DNA of 64,000 nucleotides from Cliona cf. orientalis (lineage: Eukaryota > Porifera > Demospongiae > Clionaida > Clionaidae), in contig OZ005692.1 of assembly GCA_963930775.1 (NCBI GenBank), positions 8,976,135 to 9,040,134 of the forward strand, given 5' to 3'. A program made the position numbers and the translations under genes. This document shows, piece after piece, positions 11,501 to 24,134 of this stretch (position 1 is its first letter; every line of letters starts with the position of its first letter). The notes beneath the pieces were generated by a model. It ran no database searches. It saw only the letters and a program-made list of their open reading frames with translations, and was not told where the DNA came from.

Positions 11501-14500
11501 TGGCTTCACTATCTTTGTTGACGATGGATAAGGTTTGCAGGATACTACAGCATAGAGGCAAAAATGTATCACTTCAAATGAAATTCGATCTTTGTGCACT
11601 TTACAATTGCACTCCGACCCCAATTCTCTCCATTCGGAGGTTTCTGTTTCAGCACATAATGGAATGATTTCATTCTTTGCATCCTTTTCTGATAGTTCAA
11701 TGTTCTTTAGTAATTCTATAATTGCTGGTTTATTAAGTGATGCCATCGCATTATCGGGAGTGATCCGTACAATAGGAGTAAGCTCGATTTCGTTACTTGC
11801 AATTTTGGGATGGATGTCAGTGTCAGTTACAGTTTCAATGGAGAAGTTTTGGTTGACGTCTTTGGATAGGTATACCAGGCAGTTAGAACTTTGTGCTACA
11901 CACATGTAATTTTCCTTGGATATGGGTATCATCTTATCTGAAATCAATGTATTAAACTATTGACAATTCAATTGCAATTAATAAACACCATATTTGCTCA
12001 AGGTAAAAGCTGGGAGAAACTATAGGCTCACAACTCAATGAAGCACTATAGTGCAAACCCTCAGTGCGTAAGCACTGCATGAGCAGTACTGCATGTCCAA
12101 CATTACTGCAAGATGCTCACATGGATTCTAGACTTCCTAGCACAATGTCAAGAGTCAAAGGAATAACTACAAGAATGCATATTGCATATAATTACGTAAT
12201 GTCTAGCAGTAGCACGTACATGTATGCAAGAGTAGATTAGCCATAAGAGTGTTGAACTACTGCAGGGCCCGTGTAAATGCGAAACGTCTGAATGACGTCA
12301 CGTTATCAGCCCATGTCACTGTACTATAGCTGTGTAAACAGATATGTACAGTCCTGCAGCCACGTGGTGCCAGCTGTACAAAAACTGCACAGCTGGCACC
12401 ACGTGGCTGCAGGACTGTACATATCTGTTTACACAGTGACATGGTGTTAAGTGGTTGATAAGCATACCAGGGCTGATAACGTGACGTCATTCAGACGTTT
12501 CGCGTTTACACGGGCCCTGTCAACACTCTTATGGCTAATCTACTCTTGATGTATGCAATGCCATGTCAGTAGTTATAGCAAGCTAAGAAGCTTCTCTGCC
12601 AGTGTGCTACGATCAGTGATGAACCAGTTATATTATTGGATCTATAAGTAATCACATATATTATTATACTTTTCGAGTTTTAAGAAGCCATCGCTGTCTA
12701 TTTATCTGTCAAAAGCTCACCAGGGAGTGAGGAAAGCGGCAGTGACCACCAAATAGCGCCACAACTCTTAATGAAGTGTTTTCAGGGAAGCCAAATGGTA
12801 AAAACATTGAAAACACCATAAAGAATCCTATAAAACAATGTGAAAATGAGGTAGCTAGGCAGCAGATTCTGCGGTAACAGATAGACAGATAAACATAATA
12901 CACAGAATGACTACTGTAACCCTGCGGCGCAGTGTACAGGTACATGTACGTGTGTCACAATGTGTTTGCATGTCTATGCATATAATATACATCCTTCTTT
13001 GCACATCCATTAATTTTATGGAATAATTGTGTTTCCTGTTTTTATGAGGTGGCAGTATAAAAAATTAGATTAGCACAGCAAATACGGACGTGTGTTTCCC
13101 CGCATGTTCCCAAACTTCAGTGTAATGTTATAAACAAAGAGACTCTCTGTCTACCACACTCAGCTATACACACATCAGTGACAGTGTCCCACCTCTCTCC
13201 ACTCCATTCATTCAAACCTGTTGAATTGGAGCTAGCTTCTTTCTCTCTTGGCATCTCTTCAGTAGATGTCTGCTCACTAGTCCTATCAAGTATAGATACT
13301 GCTGCTCCATCTTCATTGCCTGCTTCTACAAACAAATCAATTCAGTATATTGCATGTAGTTATTGGGGCGAGCCTGAGCGAGCCCCACATAGACGAGACA
13401 AACGCTCGCAATCCATATATTATTATGTATGGTACGTCCGTCACGTGTGAACCGCCATAGACATTGTACAGCGCTGCGCGGTATATTTCAAAAGGCCGCA
13501 TGAAAACATTTGTGTCAGCATAGTCAGGTGTTTTTTTGACACATTGAATTATTTCAGTGAATAAAGCCACTTTTTTTGGCCACTTTATTACGACTATACT
13601 TGTTCTTTGCTACTGTTTTAGTATGAGTTCTACTAACACTCAATCTGCTGAAGCGAAGAGAGAGAAAAGGCTTCAAAGAAGGCGCGAAAGAGAGAGAGCG
13701 CATCGTGCGCCGTACAGAAGCAAGCAGAAGGCTCCAAAGGAGGACACTCTGAGCGAGATAGAGCCTGTCATCAGCTCAATAGCGCAAGGACCAGCTAAGA
13801 ATACGATAAAGATAGACTAGACGTACTGCTCACTGATGACTCTGGTAAAACTTTGTATTGACTGTCAGTACTGAAGGATGGAAGGGGACTATCATGCAGC
13901 TGTAGACCTACAGGCCTACACGGCACTATGAGACTGTCTGTCATTGTTTGCTTGGATCTGTACCAGTAGTCTTCAAGATTTATCGTGCTATGGCTTTATT
14001 GGGGCGAGCCTGAGCGAGCCCCACATAAACGGTACAGCCATGCGCGAATTTTATATTACTAGTGGTGATGAAAATCATCTGTGCGGGGCGAGCCTTCGCA
14101 AAAGTCATAAGATTTCTGTGAAAGCACACAGGCATGCATGCGCACATGGGCTTGGTACCTCAATAGCTAGGCCTGAGAAGTTACCACGACAGTGAAAGTA
14201 TCACAAATTGCTAGTATAATAGCTATAGTCCAATAATGTTGATCACCTATACTATATTTATATAGTGGTCTACATGCCATGATCATGAGTGTAAGTACCC
14301 TGAGAGGATAAGCCTCCATGCAGTCATCTTCATGCTCAGAAAAGTGGAGTCTGCCAATGATGTTAATCGTGGACCTGAGCCTTGCCAGAGTGGTACAGCA
14401 CTCACCTTTCCAGTTTTATGCCTGGCCTGCACTCGAGTTGTCTCTCAGATCGATGGTGCAGTGCGGGTGTATACGCATGCGCATGACGACCATTACCTTA

Positions 14501-15115
14501 CGCGTTCAAAATTTAACTCTCTCCTCACTGAAATGATCACCCCACAAACATACACATATATATATACATATAAAACCGCTTCCTGTACCTCGTGTATTCG
14601 GGGCTCGCTCAGGCTCGCCCCGAATTATGTATAACTAGTGGTGATGAAAATCATCTGTGCGGGGCGAGCCTTCGCAAAGGTCAGAAGATTTCATTGAAAG
14701 CACACAGATATGCATGCACACATGGGGTTGGTACCCCAACAGCTAGGCCTGAGAAGCTACCATGAGAGTGAAAGTATCACAGATTGCTAGTATACCGGTA
14801 ATAGCTCTAGTCCAATGATGTTGATCACCTATACTATAGTAGCCTACATGCCGATAAGCCTCCATGCAGTCATCTTCATGCTCAGGAAATTGGAGCCTAC
14901 CAGCAATGTTAATCGTGGACCTAATTATAAGCCTTGCCAGAGTGGTGCAGCACTTACCTTTCCAGTTTTATGCCTTGCCTACACTCGAGTTGTCTCTCAG
15001 ATCGATTGTGCAATGCCAGCGTATGCGCATGCGCATGACGACCATTACCTTACACGTTCAAAATAATTTAACTCTCTCCTCACTGAAATGATCACCCCAC
15101 AAACATACATACAAG

Positions 15116-15146
<31 letters not shown>

Positions 15147-18100
15147 AACCGCTTCCTGTACCTCGTGTATTCGGGGCTCGCTCAGGATTATGTATGATTA
15201 CTAGTGGTGATGAAAATCATCTGTGCGGGGCGAGCCTTCGCCAAAGTAATAAGATTTCTTTGATAGCACACAGGTATGCCACGGTGCGCACAGGGGGTTG
15301 GTACCCCAATAGCTAGTTGGGCGGAGCCCAACCTTCGCGGGGAGAGGGGGAAGGTTGGGAATCACGCGTATACCCGGATTTGTTCCAACTGCAGAAAAAT
15401 TGCAGTCCAATCAGATTGCAGGATTCAAGTGGCTGTTAACCGCGAGCTTAGCGAGAAGCGTGAATCGGCTGGTTGGTGATGTCAACCAGCCGATTCACGC
15501 TTCTCGCTAAGCTCGTGGTTAACAGCCACTTGAATCCTGCAATCTGATTGGACTGCAATTTTTCTGCAGTTGGAACAAATCCGGGTATACGCGTGATTCC
15601 CAACCTTCCCCCTCTCCCTGCGAAGGTTGGGCTCCGCCCAACTACCCCAATAGCTAGGAATGAGAAGCTACCACAACTGTTACAGTGAAAGTATCACAGA
15701 TTGCTAGCATAATAGCTATGGCTAGTCCAATAATGTTGATAGTCTACATGCCATGACCATGAGTCCAAGTATCTGTAGCCAGGCCCTGAGGGGATAAGCC
15801 TCCATGCAGTCATCTTCATGCTCAGGAAAGTGGAGTCTACCAGTGATGTTAATCGTGGACCTCAGCCTTGCCAAAGTGGTACAGCACTCACCTTTCCAGT
15901 TTTATGCCTTGCCTACACTCGAGTTGTCTCTCAGATCAGATGGATCCATGCGCATGCGTATGACGACCATTACCTTACGCGTTCAAATTTTAACTCTCTC
16001 CTCACTGAAATGATCACCCCACAAACAATATATATACATATAAAACCGCTTCCTGTACCTCGTGTATTCGGGGCTCGCTCAGGCTCGCCCCGAATAATAT
16101 ACCCAGTGATCTCTATGGACATAAACGCGAAATATTCTATTGCGCATTCTCATGCCTGGGACACGGGCCGTAGATACGTCGTTCTAATTTAGCGAATTGC
16201 AAATTTACACTCGTGCTTGTGATCAAGCAAGCTACTGTACCGCGCCGTGGAAGGCTCCCAAGAAGGAGAGAGCGAGACAGAGCTCGTTATCAGCTCAACA
16301 GCGCAGGGACCAGCTATTAAAGAACACGATAAAGATAGACTAGACATGCTGCTCACTGATGATTCTGATAACAGAGGCAATCATAGTAAAATTTCAAGTT
16401 TTATTGACTGTCAGCACTGTAGGATGGAGGGGAATAGTCTATCATACAGCTGTAGATCTACAGGCCTACACGGTACTATGAGACTGTCTATCATTGTTTG
16501 CTTGGATCTGTATCAGTGGTCTTCAAATCTATCATGCTATGGCAGCTCAGCTAGACATTCAGAGGCTCAGCTCAGGCTCGCCCCAAACAGGCCCTGCATG
16601 ACACTAGTTAAAGTTTTTGAGTCGCAGCTACTGACAGAGGCTCAGCTCAGGCTCGCCCCAAACAGGCCCTGCATGACACTATAGTGTTTATTATATATGT
16701 ATGGTACGTCCGTCACGCGCGAACCGCCATAGACATTGTACAGCGCTGCGTGGTATATTTCAAAAGGCCGCATGAAAACATTTGCGTCAGCATAGTCACG
16801 TGTTTTTTTGACACATTGAATTATTTCAGTGAATAAAGCCACTTTTTTTGGCCACTTTATTACGACTATACTTGTTCTTTGCTACTGTTTTAGTATGAGT
16901 TCTACTAAGGCGAGGCAAACTAAATTCACAGTTTATCGTCACAGACTTTTCGATTTTGCATGCGGGCGGGCGGTCATTATTCAGATTTCAAACTAGTAAA
17001 AGAGTGCGAGAAATGCTAGGTTCGAACTCGCGATCGCCGAGACCACGCCCTTCAATTGCAGCGCTCGAGGGGGCGGGGCCAAAGTGCCATATAGTTGCTG
17101 CATACAATCTGAAATATGAAAATTTTGAGAAAATCTGAAAATCCATGCGGGCGGTGACGATAAACTGCGAATTCAGTTTGCCTGGCCTAACACTCAATCT
17201 GCTGAAGCGAAGAGAGAGAAAAGGCTTCAAAGAAGGCGCAAAAGAGAGAGAGCGCATCGTGCGCCGTACAGAAGCAAGCAGAAGGCTCCAAAGGAAGACA
17301 CTCTGAGCGAGATAGAGCCTGTCATCAGCTCAATAGCGCAAGGACCAGTTAAGAATACGATAAAGATGGACTAGACGTACTGCTCACTGATGACCCTGGT
17401 AAAACTTTGTATTGACTGTCGGTACTGAAGGATGGAAGGGGACTATCATGCAGCTGTAGACCTACAGGCCTACACGGCACTATGAGACTGTCTGTCATTG
17501 TTTGCTTGGATCTGTACCAGTAGTCTTCAAGATTTATTGTGCTATGGCTTTATTTAATAAAGTTTTTGAGTCGCAGCTACTGACAGAGGCTCAGCTCAGG
17601 CTCGCCCCAAACAGGCCCTGCATGTCACTAGTATAATAATCTCATTCAAACTGTGCATTTATTATGTGCCTTATTAACCCTCGCCGCAAAGCGTAGGCGG
17701 AGGGTTACTGCAATCGTTTGGCGATTTTTGTCCGTCCGTATGGTAAGGGTCGTCTGAGAGAAAGTACGCATCTGAGGGTTGCCAGGCATCAAGGAAGTTA
17801 AGTGTGCAGCTGTGGTTGCCATTCTGTGCCTTGCTGGTCAGTTGTCAATGGAGTAACAGTGTAAACAGGCAGTGGCTCTCAAGTGCATAATTGAGTTTAA
17901 GTAGTCACAGAGGCTTTCAGTTATTATAGTGACAGGGTATATATGTATACTATAGTAGATACATACTACCATTATGGTAGTATGTATCTAGTTCAATACT
18001 CCTTATATTGAGCAGGCATACACACTGAGATATGCTAGCTAGCTACTATAGATCTACATGTGCATGAGTCATGTATATACTTGTAGCGGCGAGGGTTTTG

Positions 18101-21100
18101 CACTCCTGTGCATTCATTTTAACAGGAATGGTGGGGTACTAGATGAGTAGAACAGTAAAATTTCCACATACTATTTGAATTTGGTAGCAGTTACCATAGC
18201 AACATAATTTTCAACCCCAAATTGTGGGATAGCTAGAGGTGATAGAGGGTCATTAGTAGGTTAACGGGTCAGTAGTGACTGCTATACCAAAATAGTAGCT
18301 ATCATAAGGCAATTGGAAAGAGACAATAGACAAACTCCACCAAGTGCTTAGCTATATAGACTTGACTCCACACTACACAGACTATCAGATATAGGTACAT
18401 GAGGTGGCTGAGTGGTGCCTTTGACACACCCACACACTGTAGTACATGTAGCAATATATACCAAAAGGCTTCTCTTCCTCTGCCTGTACATCACTAGAAG
18501 ACTCTTTATTCTCAGCTGAACCTACAGATATAAATTTAGTGCAGATGACTTAGATTAGTGCTGATAGCTAGAAAGGATATCCCTACCAAGGGCTATAAGT
18601 CCTTGCTACCACACAGTGCACATATACAAGAAATCAAGTACAGTTTGTAACGAGGAGCTAGCAATAAATACCCACGTGCATGCTCAAGGGGTAAGGCAAT
18701 TAGTTCGGTCTATCTGTTGATACTTTATCAGCAATAGATCACAATTATGTAATACTTGAGGCAGTTAGTGTGGTATTGTCCAGCTAATTATCATCAGTAC
18801 ACAAACCACATACCAGAAACATGTTTCCCATATAGCTGCTTTAGCACACTGTGATCAGTGAGTCTATGAGTCCTGTAGAGGGCCCAGGCTACCAGCTTCC
18901 AGCTTGGAGCAGGATGATTCTGCAGCCATTCCTCCAGCATGGACTCTTTCCCTGTCATCACATCCAGCCTGGACTGAGGTACATCAAGCCACCGGCCTAG
19001 CCCCTTCCACTCATGATCAGCTATACCTTGCAGAGCTGAGAGTAGATGAGGTACTGTCAGCGTTGAATCTGGACAAAGCAAATCATGAAGATAAATAAAA
19101 CAACATGAGGGTTACAATAAATAATACACATGATTTGCTTTGATGTCTTGTAAACTATTAGAATAAAAATTATCGTTTGTATTGTATATTACTAGCTATG
19201 TATTACTGCTGCACCTTTTATGATGTATATTTCAAATCAATAACAATAACTTAGTCCAGCAAAAATAAAAATGAATATACATGACCTTGAGAGCTAGCCA
19301 ACTGATGAGACCATTACCGCTATATGCAGCATCAGTGTGTAGACTAAAGTGGGTACAGTACTAGTGAGTTTAGATTCAAGGCTCATAGTTATCCACACTA
19401 CTATAGATCATTGAAGTGAGTCACCTGAACACACCTCATCAGGAGTGCTCCTGACCTCACTGAATTATCATAATAACAAGTATGTTTGATGTCACAATCA
19501 AGGGATAATGTGACTAAACACTACTAACAGCATACTATGTACAATCGAGTGCCAGTTAGTACAATGCATATGCATAAATGAAAGCAGCACCGAACTTTGC
19601 TGTTATGGTGTAGACCACACCCCTCACTGCAGGCCAAGAGCAGCTGCTCATACACACTGTGTAATGGCGACATTCTCACTCTGCTTGAACGTCGAATCTA
19701 TCACCAGACCATGACAAAGAGCAGACATCACCTCTCGCTTCGCTCGAAGCTCGGTGGTCTGCTGAGCAGGCCTGTCGAAATGCGCGGCGCTTGCGCCGCT
19801 CGCTCAAGCTCGAGAATGCATCTCTATGGCCCCTAGGTCCTGACAACCTTATTTGTGCACACGGCACAACAATTCTGGCCAATCGTGTGTCTTCTGAACT
19901 TGTAGGAGAGCGCATCTTTTATGCCCTCCAGGTTAGGACACAGACTATAGAAGAAAACTGTCGTCTGAAAAATATTTTCGTTGTATATAGTATAATAATT
20001 TATACCACTACTATCCAGAGGAGGTTAATTAAGCAACTAGAGCTCTGTGGAGCACATACCCCACGCGCACATTGCGCAATCTATAGATCTGCTTTTGTGT
20101 GTATGGGGAAACAAAATTAATATTGGATATATAGAAGTGCTGTTTGGTTGTATCAAGCTTAAGGGCTTATTATAGACTCCATAAGCCCTCAGTTATTTAT
20201 AGGCTCCTGGTGATATCAGCCAAAAAACCACTGACTCTCTCTCTGCACCAAGTCCAGGTCCTACAGATGTTTACGTAAAAGTAGGAAAATTGTCATGATT
20301 CTATCATGGGGAGATTTTACGTGACTTCTACCATGATTTAATCAAGGGAGGATTTTATGTCACATGTAAAGTATTCCCAGTGTTTACATTCGTTACTTCA
20401 TATGGGAAGATTGTACGTAAGGTCAAAGTTCTTACGTAAAATCTTGCCATGTAATCATATAGTACTGATTTACCAACACAATCATCAGGGAGTGATTTAT
20501 GTGTGACCTCTGACCTCACGTAAAATCTTCCCACGTAATACTGACTTACCAACAAAACAATCAGGGGGTGATTTATGTATGACCTCTGACCTCACGTAAA
20601 ATCTGCCCAGATATACCGTATAGCTCCAAATTTTCGTGGCACAATATTTTCGTGAATTTCGTGATTTGACTTCTGATCACGAAAATTTTACTCACGAATT
20701 ATTGTGGGCGTGGTTACGTTTTGTGTGCACATGCGCATCGCAAGCGCGATCGTGCGTACGTGATACTAGTCAGCTAGTGCACGAGTGAACTGTCTGAAAC
20801 GAAGTATTGAATCGCTACTAGCAATGTACAGACTCTGTACGCGTGCTTTCAGAAAGTGAATAAAAGTTGCCTACCAAATCCGCAAGGACCTTTGTCCAAA
20901 CAACATACTTCGTCTTGTATCGAATCCGCCAACAACCACGTTGAAGAGATGGTCAAACAAAGGCGCTAAAGACAGAAAGAGAGGCCCGTATAAGTCTTGT
21001 CTAGTTTCTTTCTCTTCATATTACCTGCACTGTACTAGCCCAACGCCGAGCCACGTGCAATTGTGGGCGGAGCGACAACGTAAATTGTCCGCACGGGTGC

Positions 21101-23965
21101 TGCGGCGCGGCGGTAATCACGAAAAAATGTGGCGATCACGAAATTTTTATCACGAAAATTTTCAATTATGGGATTTTCAGCAATTTCACGAAAATTTTGA
21201 ACCACGAAAATTTGGAGCTATACGGTATGTATGCGGGCTGATAATACTGCAATAATACACTGCTCATACAGATGGACTTTAACCTCACGTAAAACCTTCC
21301 CAGATATAAACAATGAATGTATTGTGGGATGATATTAATGCCAACAAAAAATATGTGCTATAAGTGAGCCATGTGTAGGCTGATCTTTGACCCCAGGATT
21401 CCCTTTAGGAAGACATACACACCATACCTTCATCAGGCACATTAATACTTTTATTTTAAGTTTGCAAATGCAACAATGATCCGACTTATGCAAGGGGTGG
21501 TCACTACTACAACTACTGTACTGACACAGGATCTACCTGCATAGACAAACCGTTATCAGGTCGACCACCATTGGTATTTCCAGGCAGCCTTTGTAGCTTC
21601 TTACAGCTCACGATATTTTGGTTATACTGACTTTTAGGATCTACCCGCATAGACAAACCCTCGAAACTCTTGAGACTAACCCTGCCCTACAGACCCTGGA
21701 GACTAACCCTGACAAACGATCTTACCTGAAATCCAAACCCCTGACCCCTCACGGAGGAGATCCATAGTGGTGAGGTAGGGATGACTTTTAGGAAGATCCT
21801 AAACGTCAGTCTACCCGATATTTTTTACCCGCAATGATGATTGCAGAAACAGAAATGTGTACTTCGTAATAGGGCGGTGCGCGCGTTTCCAGTCCATCTG
21901 AAAGATAATGTATAGTCCCTGGTATAATGTATTGAGTGGGCACTGTCAATATACTATAGGCGTGGTTACGAAGGCTAACAATAAGGCACTATTTGTGATG
22001 CTCATGGACTATGTCCCTCGATTCGAAGCACACTGAAGCCCGTTTTTCGCCAAATGCAACTTATTCACTAGTCGCTCAGATGCCTAGATCACGAGATATG
22101 GCGATTTTTGTGCAATTGACAACGACAACAACGACAACGATGACAAGACCGATTACTTTACCCCATGTGCATGTGCACGGGGTAATTATTCTAGTCATTA
22201 GAATATGCTTGCAATAATACTATACACCCGTGTACACAATCCAGGTCAACCCACTGAGTCAGCAAGAACAGTACATTAATATATGGCACACAGCCATAAT
22301 CAAAACTATATGATATTGGTGACATTTTTTACTAACATCCTCCGATTGCTAGTCAGGTAACAAAATTAATTATTATGTAAGTACATATCATGTCACCCCA
22401 GCACACAGCTTACCCTCCTCCCTTTTGGTGTATCTTTTTGCTGCCTGGAGTGCACTTTCCTCACAGCAGTAGTATAAGGATCCAGCTATAACTGCCCAGG
22501 AGATTCCCGGGATGAACTGCACTATGTATTCTGGCAATGACGCAAGTTTTTGTGACTGGAACTGCCCTCTGATCTCTTTCTCCTTAACGACCGGTACACC
22601 AAGGTGCACATGCAGACTGTGATCACCTCCTGGAGGGTTGTCATACCAGTTTCTCTCCAACAAGCCAAGGATTTTATCTACATGCTCCACAGTGAGGTTG
22701 GGGTCTGCATTGGAAAAACATACATGCCCTTTGTTCACTGGAGTATACAAAGGTATACTATACCATAAATAACTGTTTATCAATGATTGTGGTGATCTTT
22801 CTATTGTATTGCGTGTGAGAAGCTTTCGTTACATTTTGGAATCAATAATAATATAATATTATTTGATGGTTTATAATTCGCATAACATGTATGTATGGAA
22901 TGATCTTCAGAAAAGCATGCGTTTTTCATACAGATTAAGTACAATAATTATATCAATACCCAACAATTTTATACTCATTAGAGAGTAATCTCACACCACA
23001 TGGAATGGTACATGTACCGTATGGCCGGAAATTTTCGAGGGATCCAATTTTCGCGGAAGGGCCATCTTCAAAGATTTTGCGATCTAATTTTCGCGGATGG
23101 ACGTTTCAGGGTTGCTCCACCCACAATATTCGTCCGGCTCCACCTCTTACTGTACGCGCGCCACAGCTCAGGAACCGGCCGAAAAAACAGCAAGCGATCG
23201 ATCGATCGTATACTTGCACTTAGCAGAAATCGAGAAATGGCACGAGAGTAGCATATGATCGAGGCTAGAGACATTTGTGCAGAAGAAGCTCAACAATAAT
23301 GAACTGGTGTGAAGTAAACCAGCTGTTAGATCAATCCAGCTGAGCAGAGGCATGCACCACGATGGCCACGCCCCCCTGTTATCGCACGTGCCAGCGTGCG
23401 TTTAGGCTTTTTATTTCGTGGATTTAATTTTCGTGAATCGCCAGTCAACCGCGAAAACCACGAAAATTGGCTCCCTCGAAAATTTCCGGCCATACGGTAT
23501 ATGTCTTTGATGTGCATACCTGTCACAGGTTCAGAGTAATCCTGTATTCGCTTTGCCACTTGGTGTTCCTTTATCCAGTGAAGAGCACTGATGATACACC
23601 TCCAGCTGGATCTAGGATGTAGGGTGAGGGCGTAGAGAATCACAGCCCTCAGTCGATCAGAATCTGTGGAATGTTGGCTCCTTATTTCCTGCCTTTTTTG
23701 ATATGGCACATATAACCATACTCCAATGTCATCCCATCTTCTCTCTATCCCTCTCAGAGCCGCCATGATATTCTCCACAGTGAGGGCTGGTACTAATGGG
23801 AAGAAATAACACACTCCATTAAACAATGCTGTGTGTGTACACTATCACTGCAATAATCATGATGTACACCATTCTCCCTCAACATAAATTACACATGTAC
23901 TACTGCTTGCAATAAATATCACTAACTATCATGTACCACAGTGCTATATTTCAGGATTTCATTGT

Positions 23966-24000
<35 letters not shown>

Positions 24001-24081
24001 GAACCTCTGATCATCTATAGTGTACCATAATCAAGAGGTCTGAGGGGAAATAATTGTCCACAGTAGAAAGGTTCTAGCTAG

Positions 24082-24134
<53 letters not shown>

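Noticed and set aside
19597-20120. Plus-strand frames with PLGPDNLICAHGTTILANRV, vaguely like a ubiquitin-protease N-terminal segment
   Set aside because: The match is a short motif impression with no supporting exon structure. The region also contains inverted CTCGCTTCGCTCGAAGCTCG-like repeat sequence, so a repeat or relic is more likely.
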